A DNA stretch of 64,000 bases, taken from assembly GCA_964036045.1 (NCBI GenBank), contig OZ038378.1, positions 41,975,228 to 42,039,227 of the forward strand. Reading direction: 5' to 3'. Source of the stretch: Eutreptiella sp. 'Long Island Sound 2002'. Its lineage: Eukaryota; Euglenozoa; Euglenophyceae; Eutreptiales; Eutreptiaceae. Under the pieces are notes generated by a model that was not told the origin of the DNA, made no database searches, and saw nothing but the letters and a program-made list of their open reading frames with translations. Both the position numbers and the translations under genes were made by a program. This document shows, piece after piece, positions 1-10,720 of this stretch. Position 1 is the stretch's first letter. Each line of letters starts with the position of its first letter.

Positions 1-517
1 ATTTGGAAAACAACCCCGATTTTTCACCCCAGGGGAAAATCAGTGCCGGATCTATACAATGCAGGCAACAAACTAGCAATCAAAAGCAGGCAATGGTGAC
101 ATTGCAGTGCAATTGATGCAGTGCAGGGAAGTCATTCTGGAGCAGCCAATATCAGATATATATGAAAAGGAAGAGCTGCAGAAAAGGATGTGAGTGTCTG
201 TGTTCTGAGCTGTGATGGTGGTAGCATTGTTTGTCGAGTGTGTGTAAAGAATGTTGACTTAGAGCTGTGGCGTGTGTTGCCGTGATGGAGTGTCTTGTTG
301 TGAACGTGTTCTGTGAAAGCAGGGTGTGTTTGATCTGGCTCCCCCAACATATACGAGTGAAATCTGAGCCAAGGGCAGCAATTATTGCACCTCTGAGAGG
401 TGTTTCGGCACCTTTCTTCGCAAAAACAATGCTTTGGTGACCAACTCAAATTTTTCATCAGTAAATCAGAACTTGAATCTGCACATGCATCAGTAAACAC
501 ACTCGTTGTATGTATGG

Positions 518-2050
518 TTATGATGTAACAAGGTCTTCTGACCAGTAAAAACTGTTGCTGTCGTCAATAGCCTTTAAGTGGCTGTTTGCAATTAGATATT
601 CTGTATAATCCTTCACGTACAAGATCTTTTGGATTTCCATCGTGGTGAGGCGACGAACGTCAGTAAATTGAGCTGCCTCGTTGTTGTTGCTGAGACAAAA
701 TTCACCAATAGCATTTACATACCACGATACTTTAATATCCTCCTTTGGTTGTACGGATAGCTTTGGCGTCGGCATTGTCTCGGTGGTCGTGCTTTGCGGC
801 ATCTGACTTTGATCATCAACAAGGGAAGTGTTGTTGTTGGTCGGCTTTTCTTTATGACTAGAATTCGAAGCTGTGACTTCCGGCAATGGCTTTACCTTCC
901 ATATATTTGACGGTGAACTCGCTGGTTGGTACTGGTGGACTCGGGGCGCACTTTGAAGCCGTGTTCTGCAATTCGGAGAACCTTTTTTGTACCCAAGTCG
1001 TCGTTCATACTTGGAGGTGCTTGATGGAGACCTTCGACTCGTTGGTTGGTGCTGCTGCTTCGCTGTTGGTAGCGTGCCTTGGTTCTGTGTAGCTTTTTCG
1101 CTCACTTGCGTGCCAGGCAGTGTGCTGACAGGCCCTTTGGTCGTGGTGGTTTGCCTTGCAGCACGGGTCAGCAGGGTGTTAAACACATTTCCGGTGTCGA
1201 ACTTTGAGCTCGGCAAGTAGCGTGCTGGTTGCGAGACAAGAGCTGTGTTGTACCCGTTCCCTGACGGCTTCGGCTTTTGACCAGCAACGTGTTGGCGAAG
1301 CGTTGGTGACGGCGTTTCCATTTCCGCTGATTTTTCTGGCGTCGAGTTTGAAATGTATTCATCATTGTCCTTTGGTTGCGACACAAGAGTGGCGCCGTAC
1401 CTTTTCTTGGATGGCTTCGGCTTTTGACGAGTATCTTGTTGGCGATGCGTTGGCGAAGGTGTCACGTCGTACGTGCTCCTGAACGGCTTTGGCTTGTGAC
1501 CAGCAACTGGTTGGCGATGTGTTGGAGACGGTGTTGCTATCTCCTCTGTTTCCGCTGGCGCTGGGTTTGAGCTTCATTCGTTATCATCCTCTGGTTGCGA
1601 GACAAAAGCTGCGTCGTACCTGTTCTTTGACGGCTTCGGCTTTTGACCAGCAGCTTGATGGCGGTGTGTTGGTGAAGGCAATACCTTTTTGGCTGACTTG
1701 GTTGGCGCTGAGTTTGAGGTGGACTCGTCATCGCTGTTTTTGTTCGAGTCATTGACAGGCACTGCAAAGGCATCAAAAGGGGAAGAGCATGGTTGAACGG
1801 CGGCTGTTGCAGTATTGCAGTTGTCTTGCAGCTTATTTTTTGGCGTTGAAAGTGGGCGTGGAAAACGTGACTGTTGTCGCAGGAGGCCTTGAAGTTGTAT
1901 TTCTTTTTCCAAAACTTCGAACAGAACCCAGTTTGACCACAGAGTTGTAACCACGACGTTCTGCAGGCTTTGAAGGACAGAAGCGGCAGGCGGCGGTACT
2001 GTCAGCTTCTGCTGCTCTGCAGGCGTTTTGATCGGTGGATCGTTCAGCAT
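518..2050 (-). pseudogene. Repeat protein with one in-frame TGA
   Basis: The frame is open from an ATG at 2050 to a TAA at 518-520, 511 codons, except for one TGA at 1574-1576. The middle holds four imperfect copies of a roughly 39-residue unit of the form PSPTHRxxxxxQKPKPSxxxY...VSQP. At the TGA the neighbouring copy has TAC, so the stop looks like a point change in a repeat. The C-terminal part (about 518-760) is not repetitive and includes a Trp-Tyr-Val-Asn patch. The protein is rich in Pro, Ser, Thr and Lys; I see no membrane segment or known domain. I do not recognise a function. A shorter product could start at the repeat at 1465. Confidence 0.55.
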
Positions 2051-3060
2051 TGATCGCAGGCGGAGCCTGGCCTGGATTTTGCGAAAACACTGCAGCCAGG
2101 TCTGCAGGTTGATCAGGCATTATAAAATGCTGTCATCGAAAAAAAATAGACACTCAGAAAGTGTGTCACTTCACTTCATTCCCTTTGCTTTCTGAAGAAA
2201 CCCATCAATTACTTTTGAACATGTGCCATTTATTCGAAACCGCTCAACGATGAAGACGATCCCAAAGTATGCAGAGAGGCGTTTGTCCAACAGCCTCTAA
2301 CTGCACTTTTGACGGAAAGGACATAAGCAAAACCCCTCCTGCCCCACCCATGCCCGAACCCCCCAGAACAACGGTTAAGAGCCCGCATGAACCCTCAGCA
2401 AGCCCCACCAGCCCCAAGCAATCCTCAACACCCCTCAATACCCCTGACTCCCTTTCTTGGACCGCTCTTGCCAAAATAGTCCAACTCTTGGCCAAACGAA
2501 CAAACGCACGAGAACCCAATACATAGAGAGGCAAGATGAACAGGTGCATTCCTCCACCACAGCTCCAACCGCAGGGGAATCACAAGCGTTTGCAGGCGCA
2601 TCCATTATCACGTAACGACAGGATCGTTCCACAGGCCTGCCCATCCTTGAGAGGTTGACGAAGGAGGATGCGGTTAGCATGTGCTGGATTATGGCTATGA
2701 TCACATGCTTCACAACTATTCATCTACGAAAATGCAAAATGTGTTCATTGTCCAATCCTTGCAGCCAGGCCAGCTAGCTAATGCCCATATTGACACTTTG
2801 CCGCCAACGCACTGCAGCTCTTGCCCTGAAGGCCAGCCACAGTGTGTGGTTGTGTGGGTGAAACCCATCAATTTTGGAAACCACAATCAGACTTTCCACA
2901 CTGCAGCAATGTTAGGGTACGCTCCACCGCATCCTTTCCGCTCTCTGTCACGGCACTCTTTTGTTTTCCACAACTCTCATTGTGCTCATCGTGCTTGAGC
3001 ACAACTCATTTGCACATTAACATGGGACCAAAGACCAATCTGCTGCTCCCTCCTGCCCTT
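2051..3060. other. Stretch with only doubtful exons
   Basis: Open frames of 60-105 codons occur on both strands (for example 2269-2526 plus and 2681-2998 plus). None has a recognisable domain, and the same DNA reads plausibly in opposite frames. I cannot choose a strand. The stretch may hold exons of a gene whose intron is the palindromic array that follows. Confidence 0.3.
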
Positions 3061-3064
3061 TCAC

Positions 3065-3304
3065 TGTGCACAATGCGTGCATGCAGTAGGCACAGTGTGT
3101 GCGTGCGTGAAACATGCACAGTGCGTGCGTGCGTGCAGCACGCACAATGCGTGCCTGCAATGTGCACAATGCAAACGCAATGCCAAAGGCACGTGCGTGC
3201 GGCGTGCACAATGCGTGCCTGCAGTGTGCACAGTGCGTGCGTGCAATTTGCACAGTTGGTGCGTGCGTGCAACATGGGATGTGCACGGGGCAAACGGTGC
3301 ATAC
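3065..3304. repeat. GTGCACAATGCGTGC palindromic array
   Basis: About ten degenerate copies of GCGTGC and GTGCAC words follow one another. On the minus strand the array begins at a good splice donor (GTATGCACC, first base at 3304) after a coding-like frame, so it resembles the motif-filled introns at 10-37 kb. No acceptor can be fixed. Confidence 0.6.
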
Positions 3305-3506
3305 CATCAAGAGCGAAGGCGTGATACGTCGCTTCTTCTTGTTTTATCTTGATGCGTTCCCCACAAGCTCCAACATCTCGGCGCTCAAGAACTCCAACGC
3401 ACCAGCCACATACACAGGTGCTCCCTTGCCAACCCTCGAAGAGTACCGCCAATTCGCGGGATAGACAACATTGCTTTGAGAAGAGGAGTGGAGCATCATG
3501 CATCAT
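3305..3506 (-). CDS. Possible exon upstream of the 3.1-kb array
   Basis: A minus-strand frame of about 67 codons runs to a canonical donor at 3304. It contains CVCGWCVG and a basic stretch. The opposite strand at 3345-3464 is also open and plausible, so this is only a candidate. Function unknown. Confidence 0.25.
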
Positions 3507-3849
3507 GCATCATGCATTGCAACCGCAGCAGAATCATCAACCAGCACAACGGCAAGCCAAACCACCAATTGAATGGAGAGATGGGGCAGGCGGGCAAAAA
3601 ATGACCGACACAACTGTGATGTGTCCTCTGTGATATTTCAAGTATGATATTTCAAGCATGGACCCACAAGCTCCCTAACGCTTGCTTCTGTCCTCCACCA
3701 CTGCGTTGACCTTAGCATTCCCATCCAATTCACCCAAAATACCATCAAAATGCAAATGCAAATGTGTATGCATGCATGGGGTTGTCTTGTTGGGTTCCAC
3801 AAATCACTCAGGTTGGTAACCACGACAAAATCACAACAAAATCACTCGA

Positions 3850-4190
3850 ATCCACATTTGTGAGTTCAAAAGTGGAAGTATGGCTATTTAGGGGCACGTT
3901 TTGCACCCTCCGGAAGATTATCCTGAGTAAAAGGCATGTGGGGTCACAATTTGTTGCTTGGCAGGCTTAACAGAGCTCTAGAGAAAACTTTCATTAATGC
4001 CAAATCACACCAAAGCACAACGACATCAATGAAATCAACCATTGTGTGTTCAAAAGTGCAAATACAGCTGTTTTGGAGATTGTTGGCACCCGCCCGATAA
4101 TTATCTTGAGTAAGAGGCATGTAGGGTCAGAGTTTGTTGCTTGGCAAGGCTCACCTAGCTCAAGGGACAAAGTTGATCAACGCCACGGGT
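3850..4190. repeat. Dispersed ~185-bp repeat, two tandem copies
   Basis: Two copies about 185 bp apart share the words GTTCAAAAGTG, GCAAATACAGCTGTTTTGG, and TTGTTGCTTGGCA. The same family recurs as two more copies at 30180-30425 with the same spacing. I see no open frame or promoter in it. Confidence 0.75.
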
Positions 4191-4198
4191 AGTCACAC

Positions 4199-4610
4199 GT
4201 CGCGCGCGCTGCGCCCTGTTGCCAGATGGGAATAAGAAGATAAGTAAAACGCGACGAAAAAATTTTCTAAATAGCTGAAAATAAAGCTAATTAGCATAAA
4301 AAGCGGCTAGGCAAAAAAGCGCGCTGCGAAACGCGTTAGAACGCGACGGAAAATTTTTCGTCCTTATATAGGTGAATAGTTAACGCTGTAAGCACCGTAG
4401 CAAACGCACGAGTAGAACGCCGTGCCCCTTGCCCTCTAACACGCCGTATACGGAAAGAAAGCCGCTCCGCGAGCAACGAGTAGAAACGGAAAAATATTTT
4501 ACTAAGACGCCACGCCCCTGAACTCGCGCCCTCTCTCTTTCTTTTCTTCTCCATGTACCTCCCCTTCCAGTCTCCGCCCCACCCTCGCCGTTTTTGCCCT
4601 CCGTCTGGCT
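4199..4610. repeat. Outer inverted repeat, left terminus
   Basis: This segment matches the reverse complement of 46130-46520. Both begin with GTCGCGCGCGCTG and share AATAGCTGAAAATAAAGC, TAATTAGCATAAAAA, GCGCGCTGCGAAACGCG and ATAGGTGAATAGTTA. Identity is interrupted by many small differences, so the two ends have diverged. The left copy has TATATAGG near 4369 and may carry an inward promoter. Confidence 0.85.
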
Positions 4611-4614
4611 GCAG

Positions 4615-4792
4615 GCAAACCAAGTCGATTCGAACTCGAGAAAAGACGACACCATCAACTCAAGCGACGACAAACAAGACGACTCCATCAAAGACAACGC
4701 CGCCGAGATCAGCAACAAAGCGACGAACGAAGAGACCAGTTTCCTCAACAACGTGAACCACCGACACAGAGACGGGGGCGGGGTAACACAGG
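4615..4792 (+). CDS. Possible small exon inside the left arm
   Basis: After a TCTGGCTGCAG acceptor, a frame rich in Asp, Ser, Asn and Lys runs about 59 codons to a possible donor (GTAATAAT). Its composition (repeated DD, KD, SD) is unlike the flanking arrays, which is the only reason to think it is coding. It lies 250 bp inside the inverted-repeat end, downstream of the TATATAGG word. No domain is visible. Confidence 0.3.
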
Positions 4793-4839
4793 GTAATAAT
4801 CAATGTTTTTTGTGCGTGCCGGCAGGGAGGGAAAGGGCA

Positions 4840-5262
4840 CCACAGCACACAAACGCCACCACTGGGCAAAAAACAGCACAGACAACCAACAGCACAACAC
4901 AGCACAGCACGGCGCCGCACGACAGGCCACAGGAGGGCAAAGCAAGCACAAACAGCACCGCAAAACGACAGCAGAGCACGACAGCACAGCACCACGCGAC
5001 AGCACAGCACCACAGAACACGACACAGGGAAGCAGGGCACCACAGCAAACCGCACCAACCACGGGGAGGCAGACCACGCCGCCAGACAGGGACACCGACA
5101 CCAAAACACGCCACCAGTAGACAACCACGGGCCACCAGACCCAGCACCGCACCAGAGAACACCAAAGAAAACAGCACAACACACAGCAGCGCACCACAGC
5201 AGTAGGCGCCAGCAACAGCACGCACCACACGAACAGCACAACGCAAGCGCACCAGCACAGCG
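4840..5262. repeat. CACAGCA-type array, outer part
   Basis: The stretch is made of short words such as CACAGCA, ACAGCACC and CAACAGCAC. It continues at 6659 after an insertion. Its reverse complement makes up 44.9-45.9 kb. Long open frames here are by-products of the composition. Confidence 0.8.
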
Positions 5263-6658
5263 AATCACAGGTAGGTAGGTAGGTGCACTCGGTCGTGGAG
5301 AGGCGCCCCATGGTTCCCCCTGGCGTCGCCCCTGTGACGAACAGGAAGAGGCTTCGCGCGTGAAGAGGGGAGGCAGCTTACTTCCCGCTTGACCTGACTG
5401 TTGGCCCCCAACAAAGCGGCCCCGGGCTACGCCGGGAGGGCTGATCGCCGCCAGCGTGATATACTTGTCTCGCCAGGAGGGTGGGCCCCTGTGCTTGCGC
5501 ACGTCCCCTCCTTTGGGCGGAACCCTAGGAGTTCACCGGACTTCCTGGCGTATCCCGTTCCCAAGGCGTGCATGCACGTTCTTGGTACTAGGGTTCCGAG
5601 GCGCTTGGGTGTCGCACGCTCCGCCTCGAGTCCCAAAGTAGCGCAGGCCTTAGGATGCAGCCTTACCCCCGGTCGCCGGATCTCGTTTGGCCGGGTCACC
5701 TGCATGGCACGGGCTGCCTCAGTGCCCGGGCTGTGGGCACTGGGTTTCCTACTGTTTTGTGGCGTTTGTGTTTGGGTCCGGTTGGCGGTTGGGTGCGGGT
5801 TTTGTTAACCCCGCCAGTCCTGGCTGGGGTCTTGGGTGGGTGTGTTTGGGCACGGTTTGTGGTGTTGTCCCTCTAGTGTCGGCTGTTTGTGGTGTTCGTG
5901 GTTGGGCTTCGGTTTCGGCCTGCTTTTGGGACGTGTGTGGTTTCGTGGGCGCCCCGCTTGCCCCCCGCCGTTTCCGGTTCTGGCGCGCGTTGTGGGCGTG
6001 TGTGCTGGGCCCGGGTCTCGCCTGTACCCAGCCCTTCTTGGCTGGGTTGTCGGGGTGTGTTTTTTGCGCTTTGGTTTTTTCTTTTCTTTTTTTTTTTTTT
6101 CGGGCTTTGTGGTCCCTGTCCCTCCATCCCCTTTCTTTCGGGCTGGGCTGGTGGCTCTCCCTATTTTTTTTTTTTCGTGTCCCTTTTCCCCGTGGTCCGC
6201 TGTTACTGGCTGGGTGTTGCCGGTTTTGGGTGGGTGGTCCCCCTGTGCCTCTGTGGGGGTCCTGTCTTCGGTGCCTTCTGGGGGGGGGGCTTGGCCGCCT
6301 GTGGTGGTGTTGGCGGGCAGTTTGGCGGCTGTGGGCTGTTTTTCGTGCCTTTTCCCCCCCCCCCCGCCCTTTTTTTATTTTTTTTTGGAGGGGGGCTTGC
6401 CTGTTCCTCCCTCTGCCTTCCCTGGGCTGGCGCACGCACTGGCCTGCATTCAGTGTTGTCTTCCGGGCTGCTGTCTTCAGTTGCGTTCTGTGTGGCCGCG
6501 TTCCGGCCCCATGGGTCGGGTGGGCTTTGTACACGGTGGGCTCGGCGCCCCTTCTTGCCGGGTTAGATCCTGGCTCTGCCGGCTGGGCAGCTGCGCCAGG
6601 CGGCTGCTTGTGGTTTTGGGTTAGGGGGCTGGGGTTGTTCGTGTCCAGCAAATCACAG
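5263..6658 (-). mobile_element. 1.38-kb insertion with 8-bp target duplication
   Basis: AATCACAG occurs at 5263-5270 and again at 6651-6658, and the CACAGCA array resumes exactly after the second copy. The right arm of the inverted repeat has no counterpart of the enclosed 1380 bp. Read on the minus strand the insert ends in three to four CTAC units, like the microsatellite tail of a non-LTR retrotransposon or SINE. A basic open frame (6666-5749, rich in Lys, Arg, Pro) covers most of it, but no reverse transcriptase is visible. A piece at 29.55-30.13 kb ends in the same CTAC tail. Confidence 0.65.
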
Positions 6659-7270
6659 CACCGCACAGAGCGGGAGAGACAGGGAACTCACAGCACGACA
6701 CCCCAGGACACACACAGCACACAGCACAGCGGCGAACAACAGCACGCACCAACAGGCCACGACAAAACACACACAGCACAGAGCACAGAGCGCGGGGGAA
6801 CACCGCAAAACACAGCGCCGCAAAGCACAGGGCCCGGGGGCGACAGGCAGCGCCAGAGGGCACGGCACAACAAGCAGCGGCACCAAACGAGCGCAACAAA
6901 ACAACACAGCGCACAACAGCACAACACCGGGCGGCACAACGCGCAGCAGCGCGGCGCAGCAGCGCACCCAGGGACACACAGCACAGCACAGCACACGGCA
7001 ACGCAGACGAAAACCAGACAGCAAACCACACCGCGGACAACCCAACCAGACGGCACGACAAGAGACACGGAACAACACGCAGCAGCAACCAACAGCACAG
7101 CAGAACACACAAACAGACGCCCCAACAAACACCGCACAGCGCGCAGCAGCCCACAAGACAGCAAGGCGAGGCACCGCAGCACGACACGCAGCGCAGAACA
7201 CGGCAACACTGCAGCGCAAAACACCCGACGGAAGGGCAGCGCAGCGCGGCAACACCAGACAGCACAAGGC
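6659..7270. repeat. CACAGCA-type array, inner part
   Basis: Continuation of the outer array after the 1.38-kb insertion, with the same CACAGCA, GCACAAC and AACACAC words. No gene is supported here. Confidence 0.75.
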
Positions 7271-8390
7271 ACCACGCACGCACCGGGGGGGGGGGGGGGG
7301 GCAGCAGACGGCGAGAACCGCCGACGAGCGCCAGCAAGCAGCGGAAGCAAAGCAGCAGAGGAAAAAAAAGGGGAAAAAAAAACGGCCCGAGCGGCAGCGA
7401 CGAAGACCGCGAGACACAGAAGGGGGGGGGGGGAGGAGGGGGGGCAGCAACCACAAGGAAGCAGCCAACGGCCAGGCGGGAAAAACAAAAGCAGCGAGAG
7501 CACACGGAGAGCCGAGCAGCGGGAGACCAACAAACCAAACAAGAGGAGGAAGGGGGGGGGGGGGGGGGCAGCAGACGGCGAGAACAGCGGACGAGCTCCA
7601 AGCCGGTAGGCCGGAGCAGAGCAGCGGAAGAAAAAAAAAAGGAGGGGGGGGGGCAGCACCCAGCGCCAGCGACAAAAACCGCGAGACACAGAAGGGGGGG
7701 GGGGGCAGCAACCACAACGGAGCAGCCAACGGCCGGACGGGAAACACAAAAGCAGCAAGAGCACACGGAGAGCCCAGCAGCGGGAGACCAGCAGAACAAA
7801 CAAGAGGGGGGGGGGGGCGGGGCAGCAGACGGCGAGAACCGCCAACGAGGGCCAAGCCAGCAGGCGGGAGCAGAGGCGCAAAAAAACAAAAAACAGGGCA
7901 GCGGGCAGCAGCGACGAAAACCGCGACACAAAAGCGGGGGGGGGGGGGGGGGGGCAGCAACCACCAGGGAGTAGCCAACGACCGGGCGGGAAACACAAAA
8001 GCAGCGAGAGCGCACGGAGAGCCGAGAAGCGGGAGACCAACAAAACAAACAACACACAGTGCCAAGGCCCAGGGCACCCGGGGCCGGCAAACAGAGAAAG
8101 CAAGAGACAGCGGGGGCGCAAGGAGAAGGAAAAAAAAACACAGGACAGGTCGGGGAGGAAGGGAAAACGAAGCGACAAGGCCCAATGCACCCGGGGCCGG
8201 AAGCCAGAGAAAGCCGGAGACAGCGGTGAGGCGCAAAGGGAACCAGGCAAGAAAAAGAAAAAAAAACCAACAAGCAGCAGCAAGCGGGCAAACAAAGCAA
8301 CAGGAAAGGGGCAACCCCAGCCTGGAGGGGGCCGAGCAAAGCAGAAAGACAAAGCGGGCAAAGCAAAGGTGAGGCGCACCAGAACGTGCC
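7270..8390. repeat. Poly-G and purine tandem repeats, about 250 bp unit
   Basis: Three copies of a block containing GCAGCAACCAC, CAGCCAACGGCC and GAAACACAAAAGCAG lie at about 7446, 7705 and 7952. They are separated by runs of 8 to 18 G and by AAGAAAAAAAA stretches. The pyrimidine-rich reverse complement is at 44.3-44.9 kb, without the long G runs. The long frame of 802 codons on the minus strand is a translation of this repeat. Confidence 0.7.
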
Positions 8391-8394
8391 CAGG

Positions 8395-9040
8395 CGGCCG
8401 GCCCGCCCGACCCGGCCAAGAGAGACGAGCACACGCACACACGCACGGGACCCGGGCGTGGCGTCCTCCGACCTGCAAGGGGAGATGTTGGCGTCCACAC
8501 GAAACAGCCCCGGTGCCCTGACCGAGTCCCCCGTCGAACGACGGACGGTACGGGAAACCGGGCGCGTCAGTGACTGGGTCCACACACGCAAACCACCGCA
8601 GCGCACGCAACCCAAGACCAACGCCGGAGGGACCCGCCAGGGACAACCCCATGGCGGGGCCCCGAACGGGTACGACGCGGAGCGAGCCCAGCAGGCCTGC
8701 CTCGGCGGGGGGCAGAGGCAGGCACAATGAGCCCGGTTCTCGGCTGGCCTCTGCGTGCCCCGCGCAGCCACCAAGCAAAGCCGGGGGCGCAAGCCCACGG
8801 GGTGGGGAAAGGCACCACGGCGTCGGGAGAGCCGACCGGAGCACCGAGAGCTACCGGACCGGGCGAGGCGCGGCGCACCACGCGGGGCCACGAGGCACAC
8901 CAGAGAGGCACGCTGCCGGCCACAACCAAGGCACACGGACAGGTGCCAAGCAACAACGTCCGCCGGGGGCCGCAAACCTGGAGAGCGCGCACAACACACA
9001 GCGAACCACGGTACGAGAGCAGGTGCCAACCAACACCAGC
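8395..9040. repeat. Shared ~650-bp block, left copy
   Basis: The sequence is non-repetitive within itself and matches 43625-44300 in reverse complement at high identity (for example GGACCCGGGCGTGGCGTCC and GGGGCCCCGAACGGGTACG against their counterparts). It is the best-conserved part of the inverted-repeat arms. Frames are open on several strands because of GC content; I find no recognisable protein. Confidence 0.8.
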
Positions 9041-9262
9041 CGCCGTCCGGACGGACGTGTGCGCGCCCGGCAGCGAACCCAGCCCCTGCCGGTTACGGAA
9101 CAGCCGCCGTCCGGATGGACGAGTGCGCGCCCGGAGGGTACCCAGCCCCTGCCGGCTACGAACAGCCGCCGTCCGGATGGACGAGTGCGCGCCCGGAGGG
9201 CACCAAGCCCCTACGCATACCAACAGCTGCCGTCCGGATGGACGAGTGTGCGCCCCGCAGCG
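9040..9262. repeat. 65-bp tandem repeats
   Basis: Four copies of a unit containing GCCGCCGTCCGGATGGACGA and GTGCGCGCCCGGAGGG are arranged head to tail. The copies differ by a few bases. Confidence 0.8.
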
Positions 9263-9420
9263 ACGCCCCGAACACGCAACACACACCACAACACACCGAG
9301 CGAGCACACTGGTGAACAGGAGCCAAGTGGCGCAGGACACCGCACACGCAACACAACACACAGAGCCGGCACACCGGTGAACAGGAGCGAAGTGGCCCGG
9401 GACACCGCACACGCAACACA
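9262..9420 (+). repeat. 63-bp satellite, left side of the 19-kb element
   Basis: About two and a half units of the CACCGGTGAACAGGAGCCAA satellite. The array stops at 9420 with CAACACA and resumes in the same orientation at 28447, so the intervening 19 kb interrupts it. Confidence 0.9.
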
Positions 9421-9654
9421 TGTACCCTTCGTGAACGGCCGTTAAGTGGCCGTTTGAAGAATTGGGTGAATTTCACGTGAATTTACCCAAATTTTGAGGT
9501 TTTTGGGGGAAAATGCCATATTCTTGGTTCATTGCGAGGGCTTTGAGGGGCCAAAATTCCTCCCCTAGCTTTGTTACGCATCATCCAATGAAAGTCCCGC
9601 CCCAAAAGTATGCATCATGGCCGCACCGTGCCCAAAACGAGAGGTGCCGGAACC

Positions 9655-9775
9655 CGGCAAGCCTGTAGCCGATTCACAGCCGTGAACTCACGTGAATTCG
9701 TCTGAAATTTGTACGAATTTCGTACGAACTTCGTACGAATTTCACGTGAATTCACGTGATTTTACACAAATGTTA
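9655..9775. repeat. Left subterminal TTCGTACGAA array
   Basis: Several overlapping palindromes of the forms TTCGTACGAA and TTCACGTGAA occur about 250-350 bp from the left end. They match arrays at 17.7 and 28.15 kb. Such repeats often bind the transposase; that role is inferred here. Confidence 0.75.
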
Positions 9776-9873
9776 CCCGTGTGCACCCCCTGATTTGTCC
9801 TCACACCCCTAGTAAGCCCCCCAGCATGTACCCCTGGTCACAGGCAACAATGATCTGGGTTCGTAAGGTCATC

Positions 9874-10711
9874 TCATGTCCGTCTCTTGCGGCACCGGAA
9901 CAGCCGCTGTAGAGTCTGAAGGTGCTGCATGTCGGTTAGAAGCCGTCTTCTTGTGCGGCTTGCATACGTTTGTACACTAATGGGTCCTTGCCCATGCTGA
10001 GCCCTTTTGGTCGCATCCCACCCATGCAACCAAAGGCTATCGTCAATGGTGTGGTTGTCCACAACCACTTGCACCCCTAGTCTCCCCCGGAGGAGGCTTA
10101 GGCCCCCGCTGTTGCGCAACATGCGCTTCAGCCTCCGGTGACTTCCCTCCATGGCAAAGCAGGAGAACTTTGACAAGATTCTCCACTTCTTTGCAAAATA
10201 ATACATGTGGTCAATCCAAAGATGCGTCCACAGAAGTTTGCCCCACTGGAGCTCATTGTGGGCAGCGCCCATGGCTATGCTATGGTTCTGGAGCCGCCCC
10301 AAGTCGGCCCCGGAGAACCATGCAGAACGCCACGCGTATTCCTTTGGCTACCATCTGTACGTTTCTGGCCGGAGGCGCGCTTTTGTGGCCCACGGTGTTG
10401 CACGTAAGGTTTTGAAAACGCGTAGAGCGCGCACAACGCGTACAACACGTACAGACCAAGTAACACGCACAGAACGCGTAGCACGCCGAACACGTGCCTC
10501 CAGCGGCACGTGCAGAATTGGAATACCGGACCGCGCAGAACGCGCAGAACGCGCAGCACGTCGCTTTGCACACGGGCGCACATCGAGGAGGGGCCGTGTC
10601 CTCACAGTTGGGTATCCAGCCTACGCGGTTGTCCCCCAGGGTTCGCACTGGTCCCATGGGTAGGGATAGCAGAGGCTCCGCCTCCATGATCGTCTCGTTC
10701 AAGTTCCCCAT
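9874..10711 (-). CDS. Transposase C-terminal part, two exons
   Basis: An ATG at 10711 opens a 46-codon exon ending at 10574. An intron (10573-10348) leads, in phase 0, to a 158-codon exon ending with a stop at 9874. The last exon contains FSCFAME-GSHRRLKRML, preceded by a Trp/His-rich stretch (LLWTHLWIDHMYYF). The same block ends the transposase at 35.8-37.7 kb (LLEGSNRVLKDIW), where the Glu is a likely catalytic acidic residue. The part that normally comes before this block is found 5.5 kb upstream at 16271-17566. The ATG is in the same frame as the PiggyBac-type gene, separated from it by one TAG and three codons, so a read-through product is conceivable. I take it as half of a split transposase gene. 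Confidence 0.6.
10348..10573 (-). other. Motif-rich intron, 226 nt
   Basis: Donor GTGTGCAAAG, acceptor GATGGTAG, phase 0. Inside are repeated CGCGTTCTGCGCG words and one GCCGCTGGAGG, the signature of the introns at 12.3-16.3 kb. The reading frame continues across it. Confidence 0.6.
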
Positions 10712-10720
10712 TCCACCACA

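Noticed and set aside
6621-9029. An 802-codon open frame and its overlapping frames
   Set aside because: The translations are Cys, Ser, Pro, Leu and Ala repeats from purine and CACAGCA arrays; several frames on both strands are open at once, and the inverted copy does not conserve any of them.
9262-9420. CRISPR-like regular repeats
   Set aside because: Units are contiguous without unique spacers, and the genome is eukaryotic.
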